Shown here: positions 7,700-15,484 of the stretch, in pieces
Layout: every line of letters begins with the position of its first letter
Numbering within the stretch: the first letter of the stretch is position 1
DNA from: 02-FULL-45-11b sp041663485
GTDB taxonomy: Bacteria > Patescibacteriota > Patescibacteriia > Buchananbacterales > UBA6539
Direction: 5' to 3'
DNA length: 38,257 nt
NCBI GenBank assembly: GCA_041663485.1
Contig: JBAYMO010000018.1
Span: forward strand, 1 to 38,257
Program-made: the position numbers and the translations under genes
Notes under the pieces: model-generated
Databases searched by the model: none
What the model was told of the DNA's origin: nothing
What the model saw: the letters and a program-made list of their open reading frames with translations, nothing else

Positions 7700-8752
7700 A
7701 TGTTTATTGTCGCAACCATTTCCAAAAATTCCTATTCGGCCGAGAAGGTCAAAGAAATTATTTTGGCTGGCGCGACGGTGTTGCGATATAATTTTTCTCA
7801 CGGCAGTCCCGAAGAGATGATTGAAAGAGTTAAAATTGCTCAGACAGTTATTAATCAATTGGGTTTAGCGGGGCAGGTAAAAATTTTAGCGGATCTGCCC
7901 GGAAGCAAAATACGCTTAGGGAATTTTGTTAAAAAAGAGCAACCGGCCAAAAAGGATCAGGAGATTATTTTTAAATCAGCAATTTTTTCTGAAGATCCGT
8001 TAAATTTTGTGCCGGTTGATTTTACTCAAATTGGTTTACTGGTTAGCTTGGGGCAGGTTTTTACTTTGGGTGATGGGGAAATTGCTTTTATGGTTACTCA
8101 AGTTTTGGATCAAGAAAGTTTCAGGGCTAAAGCCTTAAACGATGGTTTAATTTTAAACTTAAAAGGTATTAACATTGGTGCTGGCATTGATCAGCTGGAT
8201 CATTTAAACGAAAAAACCATTGCTCACATTAAAAATTTGCCATTGATTAAACCTGAGTGGGTGGCTTTTTCTTTTGTTAATAGCGCCGAGTATTTAAAAA
8301 AAGCTAAAGCTTTACTAGCCGCCGTGAATTTACCTGATTGGCAGCCAAAAATTGTTTCCAAGATTGAATCGCCTTTGGCCATTAGCAATATTAATGAAAT
8401 AATTGAAGAAACCGATATAGTTATGGTCGCGCGCGGCGATTTGGGTTTGACTGTACCCATAGAAAATTTGGGTCTGATGCAAAAAGAAATTATTAAATTA
8501 AGCGGGCTGGCCGGTAAGCCGGTTATCGTGGCGACTCACGTTCTGGGTAGTTTACTTAATTACTACGTACCGGCTCGGGCGGAAGTAGTTGATCTGACGC
8601 AGATTGTTTTGGACGGGGCCGATGGTATTATGCTGACTAAAGAGACCGGCATCAGTTTAACTCCCGGCTATTCGGTTTTTGTGGCCAAGAAAATAATCGA
8701 GACGGTTGAGAAGTATCAAAGAGGTAATTTGAATTTGCAAGACATAAAATAA
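7700..8752 (+). CDS. Pyruvate kinase-like protein lacking the C-terminal domain
   Basis: Pyruvate kinase transfers phosphate from PEP to ADP. This version has 350 residues against the usual 470 or so: the A/B barrel domains are present and the allosteric C-domain is absent. Active-site residues visible are R29, N31 and S33 (RYNFSHG), D65 and R72 (DLPGSKIRL), K221 and E223 (SKIESP), D247 (VARGDLG) and T279. L66, K70 and L73 match the Lys117-type signature described for potassium-independent pyruvate kinases, from memory of that literature. VATHVLGSL and MLTKETG depart from the usual ATQMLESM and MLSGETA. The odd place among sugar-nucleotide genes leaves room for a modified role, but the core residues argue for catalysis. 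Confidence 0.8.
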   Translation: MFIVATISKNSYSAEKVKEIILAGATVLRYNFSHGSPEEMIERVKIAQTVINQLGLAGQVKILADLPGSKIRLGNFVKKEQPAKKDQEIIFKSAIFSEDPLNFVPVDFTQIGLLVSLGQVFTLGDGEIAFMVTQVLDQESFRAKALNDGLILNLKGINIGAGIDQLDHLNEKTIAHIKNLPLIKPEWVAFSFVNSAEYLKKAKALLAAVNLPDWQPKIVSKIESPLAISNINEIIEETDIVMVARGDLGLTVPIENLGLMQKEIIKLSGLAGKPVIVATHVLGSLLNYYVPARAEVVDLTQIVLDGADGIMLTKETGISLTPGYSVFVAKKIIETVEKYQRGNLNLQDIK

Positions 8753-8763
8753 ATTTAATAATT

Positions 8764-9174
8764 ATGGAAAAAGATTGTATTTTTTGTAAAATCGCGGCCG
8801 GGGAAATTCCTTGCGCCAAGGTTTTGGAAAATGATAAAGTTTTAGCTTTTTTAGATATTGCGCCAGTTAGTCTGGGTCATGTTTTGGTTATTACCAAAGA
8901 ACATTACGCCAATCTGGAAACCGTGCCTGAAGCCGAGCTGATCGAAGCAATCAAGGCGGTTAAAAAAATTGGCCAGGCTTTAAAAATCGGCTTAAACGTT
9001 GCCGGCTATAATATCGTCGAGAATAATGATCCCGTGGCTGGGCAAGTGATAAATCATTTGCATTTTCATATTATTCCCCGAGCTGTAAACGACGGTTTGA
9101 AAGTTTGGCCGCAAGGCAAATATCGAGATGGTGAAATTAACGATATGGCCGAAGTAATAAAGCAAGCCTTATGA
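8764..9174 (+). CDS. HIT family (HINT-like) nucleotide phosphohydrolase/transferase
   Basis: This 136-residue protein has the histidine triad HLHFH (His98, His100, His102) followed by IIPR, and an N-terminal CIFCKI (Cys5, Cys8), a common HINT zinc-type pair. HINT proteins hydrolyse AMP-linked compounds such as adenosine phosphoramidates. Length and motif order fit the bacterial HinT group. Its stop overlaps the next start (ATGA at 9171-9174), so it is co-translated with the Nudix hydrolase. The pairing suggests nucleotide housekeeping. The physiological substrate is not evident. Confidence 0.92.
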   Translation: MEKDCIFCKIAAGEIPCAKVLENDKVLAFLDIAPVSLGHVLVITKEHYANLETVPEAELIEAIKAVKKIGQALKIGLNVAGYNIVENNDPVAGQVINHLHFHIIPRAVNDGLKVWPQGKYRDGEINDMAEVIKQAL

Positions 9175-9713
9175 AAAAGCCCTGGCAAAAAATCAGTTCT
9201 CAGATTGTCCATAAAAATCCCTGGTGGCAAGTCAAAGCTGATAAAGTGATTTGTCCTAACCGCCAACCTGGCATTTACTATGTGGCCGATTTGCCCGACT
9301 TCGTTTCTATTGTGGCTATAGATGATAATTGTCAATCTATTTATTTAATCAGACAGTGGCGCTATCCCATTGATCAAAACTCATGGGAAACTTCCCAAGG
9401 TTCAATTAACCCCAAAGAAAAACCATTATCTGCGGCTAAAAGAGAGTTAAACGAAGAGACTGGATTGACGGCTAAAAAGTGGCGCAAAATTGGTTTCAGT
9501 TACCTGGCGAATGGATTTTGCAATCAAGCTTTTCATATTTATTTAGCCGGTGATTTAAAGGCTGGTCGACAGAAATTAGAGGGGACTGAGCTGGATATGA
9601 TTGTGAAAAAAATTAGTTTAAAAAAAGTAGAGCAAATGATCGCCCAGGGTGCAATCACTGACTCACCAACCATTGTTTCTTTTTATTATTTAAAACAGTA
9701 TTTAAAAAAATAA
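9171..9713 (+). CDS. Nudix hydrolase, ADP-ribose pyrophosphatase-like
   Basis: This 180-residue protein carries a complete Nudix box at residues 77-99 (GSINPKE, then RELNEETGL), fitting GX5EX7REUXEEXGU with all metal-binding glutamates. RQWRYP (61-66), just upstream of the box, is typical of ADP-ribose/ADP-sugar pyrophosphatases, which split the diphosphate of ADP-sugars. The start is the ATG overlapping the HIT stop codon. It ends one base before rmlB. Given the neighbouring nucleotide-sugar genes, an ADP- or NDP-sugar substrate is likely but unproven. Confidence 0.9.
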   Translation: MKKPWQKISSQIVHKNPWWQVKADKVICPNRQPGIYYVADLPDFVSIVAIDDNCQSIYLIRQWRYPIDQNSWETSQGSINPKEKPLSAAKRELNEETGLTAKKWRKIGFSYLANGFCNQAFHIYLAGDLKAGRQKLEGTELDMIVKKISLKKVEQMIAQGAITDSPTIVSFYYLKQYLKK

Positions 9714-9714
9714 T

Positions 9715-10728
9715 ATGAACGTACTTGTTACCGGCGGTGCTGGTTTTATCGGTTCCAATTTTATTCACTATTGGTTGAAAAATCATCCCGAGGATAAAAT
9801 TGTTAATTTTGATAAATTAACTTACGCCGGAAATTTGGAAAATTTAAAAGACGTTGAGCTTAACGCCAACTATAGTTTTGTCAAAGGTGATATTTGCGAC
9901 CATAAAATAGTTTCGGATTTGGTTAAAACTTGTGATGTAATTGTTCACTTTGCTGCGGAATCTCACGTCGATCGTTCAATTATTGACGCGGGTGAATTTG
10001 TTAAAACCAATGTTTTAGGTACGCAGATTTTGCTTGATGCGGCCAAAGAATACAAAAAGCGTTTTCACCATGTTTCCACGGATGAAGTGTTTGGGGCTTT
10101 GAGTTTAGAATCAAATAATAAATTTAACGAATCAACACCCTATAATCCTCATAGTCCATACGCGGCGTCCAAAGCCGGTTCGGATCATTTGGTGCGGTCG
10201 TTTTATGATACTCATGACCTGGAAATTACTATCAGTAATTGTTCCAACAATTTTGGACCATATCAGTTTCCCGAAAAACTTTTACCACTGGCCATTACCA
10301 ATTTATTGGAAGGCAAAAAGGTGCCGGTTTATGGCGATGGTTTGTATGTGCGCGACTGGCTTTATGTTGATGATCATTGCCAGGCAATAGATTTGATTTT
10401 AAATAAAGGCAAAATCGGTCAAACTTATTGTTTGGGCGGCATGTCCGAAGATATAAACAATATTACAATCGTGCGAAAATTATTAGAATTTTTAGGCCAA
10501 GATGAATCAATGATTGAGTATGTTAAAGATCGTCCTGGTCATGACAGGCGTTATGCGGTTGATTGGACTAAGGCCAATCAGGAATTAGGCTACCAACCTC
10601 AGCATGATTTTGATACTTATTTAAAACAAACAGTTGAATGGTATAAAAATAATAAAGACTGGTGGCAAAAAGTTAAATCAGGTGAGTACCAACAATATTA
10701 CCAAAAGCAATACGGAGGTCAGAAGTAA
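9715..10728 (+). CDS. rmlB: dTDP-glucose 4,6-dehydratase
   Basis: This 337-residue extended short-chain dehydrogenase converts dTDP-glucose to dTDP-4-keto-6-deoxyglucose, the second step to dTDP-L-rhamnose. The NAD site GGAGFIGSN lies at 7-15. The catalytic triad region STDE at 121-124 includes Thr122, Asp123 and Glu124. The YAASK motif has Tyr149 and Lys153. The downstream stretches NNFGPYQFPEKLLPL and VYGDGLYVRDWLYVDDH are hallmark RmlB segments. Length is normal. Its stop codon overlaps the next start by one base, and the Shine-Dalgarno sequence of that gene lies inside its 3' end. Confidence 0.97.
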   Translation: MNVLVTGGAGFIGSNFIHYWLKNHPEDKIVNFDKLTYAGNLENLKDVELNANYSFVKGDICDHKIVSDLVKTCDVIVHFAAESHVDRSIIDAGEFVKTNVLGTQILLDAAKEYKKRFHHVSTDEVFGALSLESNNKFNESTPYNPHSPYAASKAGSDHLVRSFYDTHDLEITISNCSNNFGPYQFPEKLLPLAITNLLEGKKVPVYGDGLYVRDWLYVDDHCQAIDLILNKGKIGQTYCLGGMSEDINNITIVRKLLEFLGQDESMIEYVKDRPGHDRRYAVDWTKANQELGYQPQHDFDTYLKQTVEWYKNNKDWWQKVKSGEYQQYYQKQYGGQK

Positions 10729-11411
10729 TGACGGAAAAAGAAATATTTAATCGAATTTATCCTTCTGTGGTAACGGTAGCCGGTGATTGGCGTAAAATGG
10801 TGGCCGAAGTCAAAGAACTTGGGTTAAAAGAAATTTCCTTGTTTGTTACTGGTGTAGAATATGCTGAACGTCAAGAAATTTATGCTGCCCTTAAAAAAAC
10901 TTCTGTTAAAAAAATTCCCCATGTTCATCTGCGTAATGACACGAAAGAAGAAGAAATAGATTTTTTGGTCAAAAATTTCAAAAGCCATGTTTTTACTTTG
11001 CATTACGCTTTTATTAATGATTTTGTAAATTCAAAGCATAAGAATCAAATTTTTGTTGAGAATAATAATTATGGCCATGGCATTGAAGATATCAATGAGT
11101 TGAAAAAGTTGGGTGGGTTGTGTGTTGACTTATCGCATTTAGTTTTAAGCGAAACGATTGAGCCTCAAAATTATTCCGATACTATGACCGCCGTTGATCA
11201 GTATCTAGTTGGTTGCAATCATATCAGTGATCAGGTTGGCGATCGGAAAAATCTTCATTACGTTAAAAATTTATCGGATTTGGATTATTTGAAGTCTATT
11301 CCGCAAAAATGTTTTTCTCAATATATCAATTTAGAACTTGGCAATCCGATTAAAGAACAACTGGAATTAAAAAAATATATCGCCAAAATTTTAGCTAAGG
11401 CGTGGAGATAG
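10728..11411 (+). CDS. Sugar-isomerase/AP-endonuclease-2-like TIM-barrel protein
   Basis: I do not recognise a named family for this 227-residue protein. Strand ends carry residues spaced like the metal ligands of xylose-isomerase-like TIM barrels: IPHVHLRND, IFVENNNY (Glu), GLCVDLSHL (Asp), GCNHISDQ (His) and YINLELGNP (Glu). This suggests a metal-dependent isomerase, epimerase or phosphoesterase fold. It has a good Shine-Dalgarno sequence (GGAGGT) and begins on the last base of the rmlB stop. Its place between rmlB and rmlD suggests a sugar-related substrate, but that is only context. Confidence 0.55.
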   Translation: MTEKEIFNRIYPSVVTVAGDWRKMVAEVKELGLKEISLFVTGVEYAERQEIYAALKKTSVKKIPHVHLRNDTKEEEIDFLVKNFKSHVFTLHYAFINDFVNSKHKNQIFVENNNYGHGIEDINELKKLGGLCVDLSHLVLSETIEPQNYSDTMTAVDQYLVGCNHISDQVGDRKNLHYVKNLSDLDYLKSIPQKCFSQYINLELGNPIKEQLELKKYIAKILAKAWR

Positions 11412-11465
11412 ATTGTATCCCGGAAGCGCCAAATTAAAAATTTCAATTTTTTTTAATTTAACTTT

Positions 11466-12317
11466 ATGAATAAGAAAATATTAATTCTCGGGGCTAACGG
11501 TATGCTTGGTCATGATTTGGCCGAGATTTTTGCTGATTTAAAACCCATTCTTTGGGATCAAGCCGATTTAGATATTACTGATGAAAAATTGGTTTTAGAA
11601 AAGCTTAATGAGTTAAAGCCAACCCTGGTGATTAATGCCGCGGCCTATACTGACGTCGACGGCGCGGAAAACAATCAAAATTTAGCCCAAGCGGTCAATG
11701 CGTTGGCGATAGGCTACTTGGCCGCGGCTTGTGCCAAAATTGGCGCAATTTTGGTTCATTACAGCACCGAATACGTCTTTTCCGGTCAAGATCAAGCGGG
11801 ATACCCTGAAGACGCTAAAACCAGCCCGATAAACGTTTATGGTCAAACTAAAGCTTTGGGTGAAGAGTTGTTACAGCAAAACTGTGAGATGTATTATATT
11901 ATTAGGTCCAGCTGGCTTTACGGCCAGGCGCCGCAAGTCGGTAAACCCCGCGGTTTGAATTTTGTTCAAACTATGTTAAAGTTAGCCCAGGCAGGTCAGG
12001 AAATTAAGGTAGTAAACGATCAGTTTGGTAAGCCGACTTATTGCCATGATTTAGCCATAGAGACCCGAAAAATTATTGACACCGCCAAGCCTTGCGGTAT
12101 TTACCATGTTACCAACGACGGCGTTTGTTCTTGGTATGAATTTGCCAAAAAGATTTTTGAAATCAAAGACATTAAAGTAAATTTAAAATCCATTGAGTCA
12201 AAAGACTATCCTTTGCCCACGCCTCGGCCGCAATATTCAATTTTAATTAATACCAAGTTGGAACCGATGAGAAGTTGGGAAGAAGCGCTTAGGGAGTATT
12301 TAGGGAGTAGGAAGTAG
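11466..12317 (+). CDS. rmlD: dTDP-4-dehydrorhamnose reductase
   Basis: This 283-residue enzyme makes the last step to dTDP-L-rhamnose, reducing the 4-keto group with NAD(P)H. GANGMLG (9-15) is the nucleotide-binding loop. INAAAYTDVDGAE (56-68) and YGQTK (Tyr125, Lys129) are family motifs. The usual STDYVF reads STEYVF, a conservative change. The late GKPTYCHDLA matches RmlD substrate-domain sequence. The last codons and the stop fall inside a short tandem of the unit GGAAGTA (about 12304-12323), so the exact C-terminus may have been set by repeat expansion. Confidence 0.95.
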   Translation: MNKKILILGANGMLGHDLAEIFADLKPILWDQADLDITDEKLVLEKLNELKPTLVINAAAYTDVDGAENNQNLAQAVNALAIGYLAAACAKIGAILVHYSTEYVFSGQDQAGYPEDAKTSPINVYGQTKALGEELLQQNCEMYYIIRSSWLYGQAPQVGKPRGLNFVQTMLKLAQAGQEIKVVNDQFGKPTYCHDLAIETRKIIDTAKPCGIYHVTNDGVCSWYEFAKKIFEIKDIKVNLKSIESKDYPLPTPRPQYSILINTKLEPMRSWEEALREYLGSRK

Positions 12318-12320
12318 GAA

Positions 12321-12332
12321 GTAGCTTGTAGG
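12321..12332. repeat. Short inverted repeat, left arm
   Basis: GTAGCTTGTAGG here has inverted partners at 13021-13033 and 13036-13046 (about 11 matching bases each). Together they bracket the IDI-like Nudix gene. Confidence 0.6.
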
Positions 12333-12355
12333 AATAATTATATAGTGATTAAAAT

Positions 12356-12997
12356 ATGTCGGAATACTTAGAAATATATGATTTAAAAAATAAATTTGTT
12401 GGCGTGGTTGAGCGCAACAAGTTTTATGATCAAATCAGAAAAGAGTATAAAGAAACCGGCAAGATCTCAAAAAAAATCAAAAGCATCCGAGTAATTATTA
12501 TGAACTCCCAAGGTCGGATTTATTTGCAAAAACGAAGCAAAACCAAGGCCCAAAATCCTGGGTTATATGATAAAACCGTCGGCGGACACGTGCCGGCCGG
12601 CTATAGCTGGGAAATGGCAGTCATCAAAGAATGTACGGAAGAGTTGGGCTTACCCGTGGCCATCGTTAATGAAAAGGAATTTTTATTGGCAATTAGATCA
12701 ACTGATTTATCAGTCGTAGGTTTGCTAAAAGTAACAGAGAAGAATAATAATTTTTTATCTTTTCGTAAGGATAAATTAGGTGATTTCATTCAACCTTATA
12801 TTACCACTTGGTATTTAGGTTATTACGACGGTAATTTGCGTTTTAAGGACGGTGAAGCAATCGGTTTGGAAACATTTTCTGTCAAAGAATTAGAGCAAGA
12901 AATAAAAGAAAATCCTGAAAATTTTACTGAAGATATTAAGTATGTGTTTAAAAAATATAAAAAATATTTAGTGCCTCTAAAGAATTTTAATAATTAA
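12356..12997 (+). CDS. Nudix hydrolase of the isopentenyl-diphosphate isomerase-like group
   Basis: This 213-residue protein has the layout of IDI-like Nudix proteins: LEIYDLKNKFVGVVER at the start, IYLQKRSKTKAQNPGLYD, then GGHVPAGYSW leading into KECTEELGLP (box at 76-98). The first glutamate of the Nudix consensus, usually in GHVDAGE, is a tyrosine (Y83), and the REUXEE arginine is a lysine. The catalytic EE pair remains. The same subgroup includes many hydrolases of unknown substrate, so isomerase activity should not be assumed. It stands between rmlD and rmlA, bracketed by short inverted repeats. Confidence 0.82.
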   Translation: MSEYLEIYDLKNKFVGVVERNKFYDQIRKEYKETGKISKKIKSIRVIIMNSQGRIYLQKRSKTKAQNPGLYDKTVGGHVPAGYSWEMAVIKECTEELGLPVAIVNEKEFLLAIRSTDLSVVGLLKVTEKNNNFLSFRKDKLGDFIQPYITTWYLGYYDGNLRFKDGEAIGLETFSVKELEQEIKENPENFTEDIKYVFKKYKKYLVPLKNFNN

Positions 12998-13020
12998 ATT
13001 GGGCTTTAGCTTATTTTATA

Positions 13021-13046
13021 ACTACAAGCTACCAACCTACAAGCTA
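13021..13046. repeat. Short inverted repeat, right arms (two direct copies)
   Basis: Two copies of CTACAAGCTA (13022-13031 and 13037-13046) lie in tandem just before rmlA. Both are the reverse complement of the 12321-12332 element on the other side of the Nudix gene. Confidence 0.6.
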
Positions 13047-13051
13047 AATAT

Positions 13052-13924
13052 ATGAAAGGAATAATTCTAGCTGGCGGTTTAGGCACGCGTCTATATCCGC
13101 TAACCAATATAACGAGCAAACAACTTTTGCCGGTTTATGATAAGCCGATGATTTACTATCCGCTGACCACGCTCATGCTTTCCGGCATTCGTGATATTTT
13201 GCTTATTTCCACGCCACGCGATTTGCCGCAATATCAAGCGCTTTTGGGTTCTGGCAAGCAGTGGGGTATTAATTTGCAGTATGCCGAACAGCCCCAACCG
13301 GGCGGCTTGGCCCAGGCGTTTATTATCGGTGAATCGTTTATCGGCCGCGATTCCGTTTGTCTTATGCTGGGTGACAACATTTTCTTTGCTCATCAATTAT
13401 CTAAGACCTTGCAGGAAGCTGCCAGACTAAAGCAGGGAGCTAAGGTCTTCGGCTATTATGTAAAGGATCCAGAACGATATGGCGTGGTAACCTTTGATGA
13501 ACATGGCACGGCCATTGACATTGAAGAAAAGCCGAAAGCACCAAAGTCAAACTACGCGGTGGTTGGCCTTTACTACTACGACAATGAAGTTATTAATATC
13601 GCAAAAAATCTTAAGCCTTCGCCACGCGGAGAACTTGAAATTACCGACGTCAATCGGGTTTACATGCAACGCGGAGCCCTTTCAGTGGAAGTGCTGGGGC
13701 GCGGTACGGCCTGGCTAGATACCGGGACGCACGAATCACTGCTTCAGGCTTCTAACTTCGTGCAAGTTATCGAAGCCCGACAAAGTCTTAAAATCGCGTG
13801 TCCCGAGGAAATTGCCTGGCGTATGGGCTTTATTGATGACAAACAATTTGAACATCTGGCTGAATCTTTGCGCAAGTCGACCTATGGTGAATATCTCATT
13901 GAAATTTTGAAGCATGGGAAGTAA
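13052..13924 (+). CDS. rmlA: Glucose-1-phosphate thymidylyltransferase
   Basis: This 290-residue enzyme makes dTDP-glucose from glucose-1-phosphate and dTTP, the first committed step of the rhamnose pathway. GGLGTRL (8-14) with downstream SKQLLPVYDKPMIYYPL is the nucleotidyltransferase signature. LMLGDNIFF, FGYYVKDPERYGVV and AWLDTGTHESLL are RmlA hallmarks. Length is standard. The gene is visibly GC-richer than rmlB: a 60-base sample at 13621 is 55% GC against about 33% for a sample of rmlB. That, with the repeats in front of it, hints at a separate origin. It ends before a strong bidirectional terminator. Confidence 0.96.
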   Translation: MKGIILAGGLGTRLYPLTNITSKQLLPVYDKPMIYYPLTTLMLSGIRDILLISTPRDLPQYQALLGSGKQWGINLQYAEQPQPGGLAQAFIIGESFIGRDSVCLMLGDNIFFAHQLSKTLQEAARLKQGAKVFGYYVKDPERYGVVTFDEHGTAIDIEEKPKAPKSNYAVVGLYYYDNEVINIAKNLKPSPRGELEITDVNRVYMQRGALSVEVLGRGTAWLDTGTHESLLQASNFVQVIEARQSLKIACPEEIAWRMGFIDDKQFEHLAESLRKSTYGEYLIEILKHGK

Positions 13925-13971
13925 GGAATTAACCCGAAGAATAAAAGAATAAAATTCGATTTTTGATAATC

Positions 13972-14000
13972 AAAAAAGTCCTGCCGCGGCAGGACTTTTT
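13972..14000. terminator. Bidirectional terminator between rmlA and the PEGA gene
   Basis: A perfect hairpin AAGTCCTGCC/GGCAGGACTT with a 2-base loop is flanked by an A run on the left and a T run on the right. It can end both converging transcripts, the plus-strand rhamnose operon and the minus-strand PEGA gene. Confidence 0.92.
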
Positions 14001-14011
14001 GGTGAGGTTTA

Positions 14012-15394
14012 TTATTGCAGCTGAAGCTGGTAAATGCCTTGTTGATTGCCGGCTTTGCCCTTAAAATAAAGGAATTTGCCTAAAGTATCGCATGAAGCAT
14101 CAGCCACTTCCGGCATTTCTACTAGTTTTGTGTCGTTGCGTTGTTTGACGTCGGTCGCTTCAATGGCTTGAATTTTATTAGTGAGTAGATAAATTATGTA
14201 TTTGTCCTGAGGATACCAAAGAGCTTGAATAATCGGTTCGCTAAAGCGAGTAACTAACATTTTTTGTTGGTTACTGAAATCGTAAGTCCAAACTTCGAAG
14301 TCGTTATTAAATATTATTTTATTTTTATCAGCCGACCAAACAATTTGATTGGCCTTCTCTTGCAAAATAATGTTATTTTCTATATTTTGATCGCTAAATG
14401 AATTCTCGCTGATAATAAATAAGTCATGATTTTTTTTATCAAGCATGGTGATGTAACCTTTGCTTGATTTTTGTAAGCTGAACTTAGAACCCGCGGATAG
14501 TTTGATTTTTTCAATGGCGGTCGGATCTTGACTGGGGGAAACGCCGAGAACTTTTTTGTTTAAAAAGGTCGTTGAATTCTCTTGGGTGAGATAATAAATA
14601 TTGTTGTCATTGAAAGTAAAGTCTAGAATTTTTCCGGAAATTATTTTCTGGGTCAAACTTTTTTCCAAGTCTATTTGATACAAACCATCTGAGGCTAAGC
14701 CAAAAAGAAAAACATCATTTTCCAAACCCCAATCAAGTTTACTGAAATTAACTCGGGTTAAGGTGGTTAATTCTCTGGCCGTCAAGGAATCGGCAAAAAC
14801 AATCGTATAATTGTTGAAATCCTGGACTTTTTCTTTAAAAATCGCTTGATTTTGCGTTTCAGACCAGCCAATTATTTCAAATGAGTTATTTTTTGGGTTA
14901 GTAAATTTTTTAATCAAATTATCTCCGGAAGTCTTTAAATTCAGAAATCTTAATTCTTCATCATTGTCTTTAATAATGGAATAGGCTAGATATCGATGAT
15001 TTGGCGAAGCCGATAAAACATTAATTTTTCCCGAAACAATATTTATCGGTAAAGTATCTTTAAATAAAACAATATCTTCAGCGAACTCGGATAAGTTACT
15101 TTTTATTTCAATATCTTTCTGCCAGGGATAATAACCGTCTTTACTGACTTTAACGTTGTAGATATCCGGCAAAAGTTTGGTGAAACGGTTGGGGGTTTTA
15201 CCTTTATTTTGACCATTGATATCGATGTCGGCATTTTTAGGTTTTGAATCAACATATAGAATGCCGGTTTTAACCAGTTGACCTTTTTTAAAATTAAAAC
15301 TGTACCCAGCGGCGTAAAGTAAAATAATGGGTGTAATAATCAAAAAAAATACAATGAAGCTGAGATAGATAAATCGTCGATATTTTAGGTTCAT
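14012..15394 (-). CDS. PEGA-domain membrane-anchored protein with beta-propeller-like region
   Basis: This 460-residue protein has one N-terminal membrane helix (residues 9-31, FIYLSFIVFFLIITPIILLY) and then a PEGA domain (about 44-110): GILYVDSKPKNADIDINGQ, GKTPNRF, and LPDIYNVKVSKDGYYPWQ. The rest holds repeating strands such as LSASPNHRYLAYS, IIGWSETQNQAIF and IVWSADKNKIIFN, the pattern of TolB/WD-like beta-propeller blades. It probably sits outside the cell bound to the membrane and binds cell-wall or protein partners. No enzyme motif is seen. It is monocistronic and divergent from the murA-like gene. Confidence 0.85.
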   Translation of the reverse strand: MNLKYRRFIYLSFIVFFLIITPIILLYAAGYSFNFKKGQLVKTGILYVDSKPKNADIDINGQNKGKTPNRFTKLLPDIYNVKVSKDGYYPWQKDIEIKSNLSEFAEDIVLFKDTLPINIVSGKINVLSASPNHRYLAYSIIKDNDEELRFLNLKTSGDNLIKKFTNPKNNSFEIIGWSETQNQAIFKEKVQDFNNYTIVFADSLTARELTTLTRVNFSKLDWGLENDVFLFGLASDGLYQIDLEKSLTQKIISGKILDFTFNDNNIYYLTQENSTTFLNKKVLGVSPSQDPTAIEKIKLSAGSKFSLQKSSKGYITMLDKKNHDLFIISENSFSDQNIENNIILQEKANQIVWSADKNKIIFNNDFEVWTYDFSNQQKMLVTRFSEPIIQALWYPQDKYIIYLLTNKIQAIEATDVKQRNDTKLVEMPEVADASCDTLGKFLYFKGKAGNQQGIYQLQLQ

Positions 15395-15401
15395 ATATTA
15401 C

Positions 15402-15430
15402 TTGCTAAAGTGCTAAATTTATTGTAAAAT
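15402..15430 (+). promoter_or_regulatory. Promoter for the murA-like gene
   Basis: TTGCTA (15402-15407), a 17-base spacer and TAAAAT (15425-15430) would start transcription about 48 bases upstream of the ATG at 15485. Confidence 0.6.
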
Positions 15431-15484
15431 AATTAGGTCTAAATTAACTAAATTTTACCAAATTTTAATTTATTTTTCCACTCT

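Noticed and set aside
11430..11460. A/T-only hairpin before rmlD
   Set aside because: The inverted repeat is pure A/T and lies inside an apparent operon. It is weak and likely due to composition.
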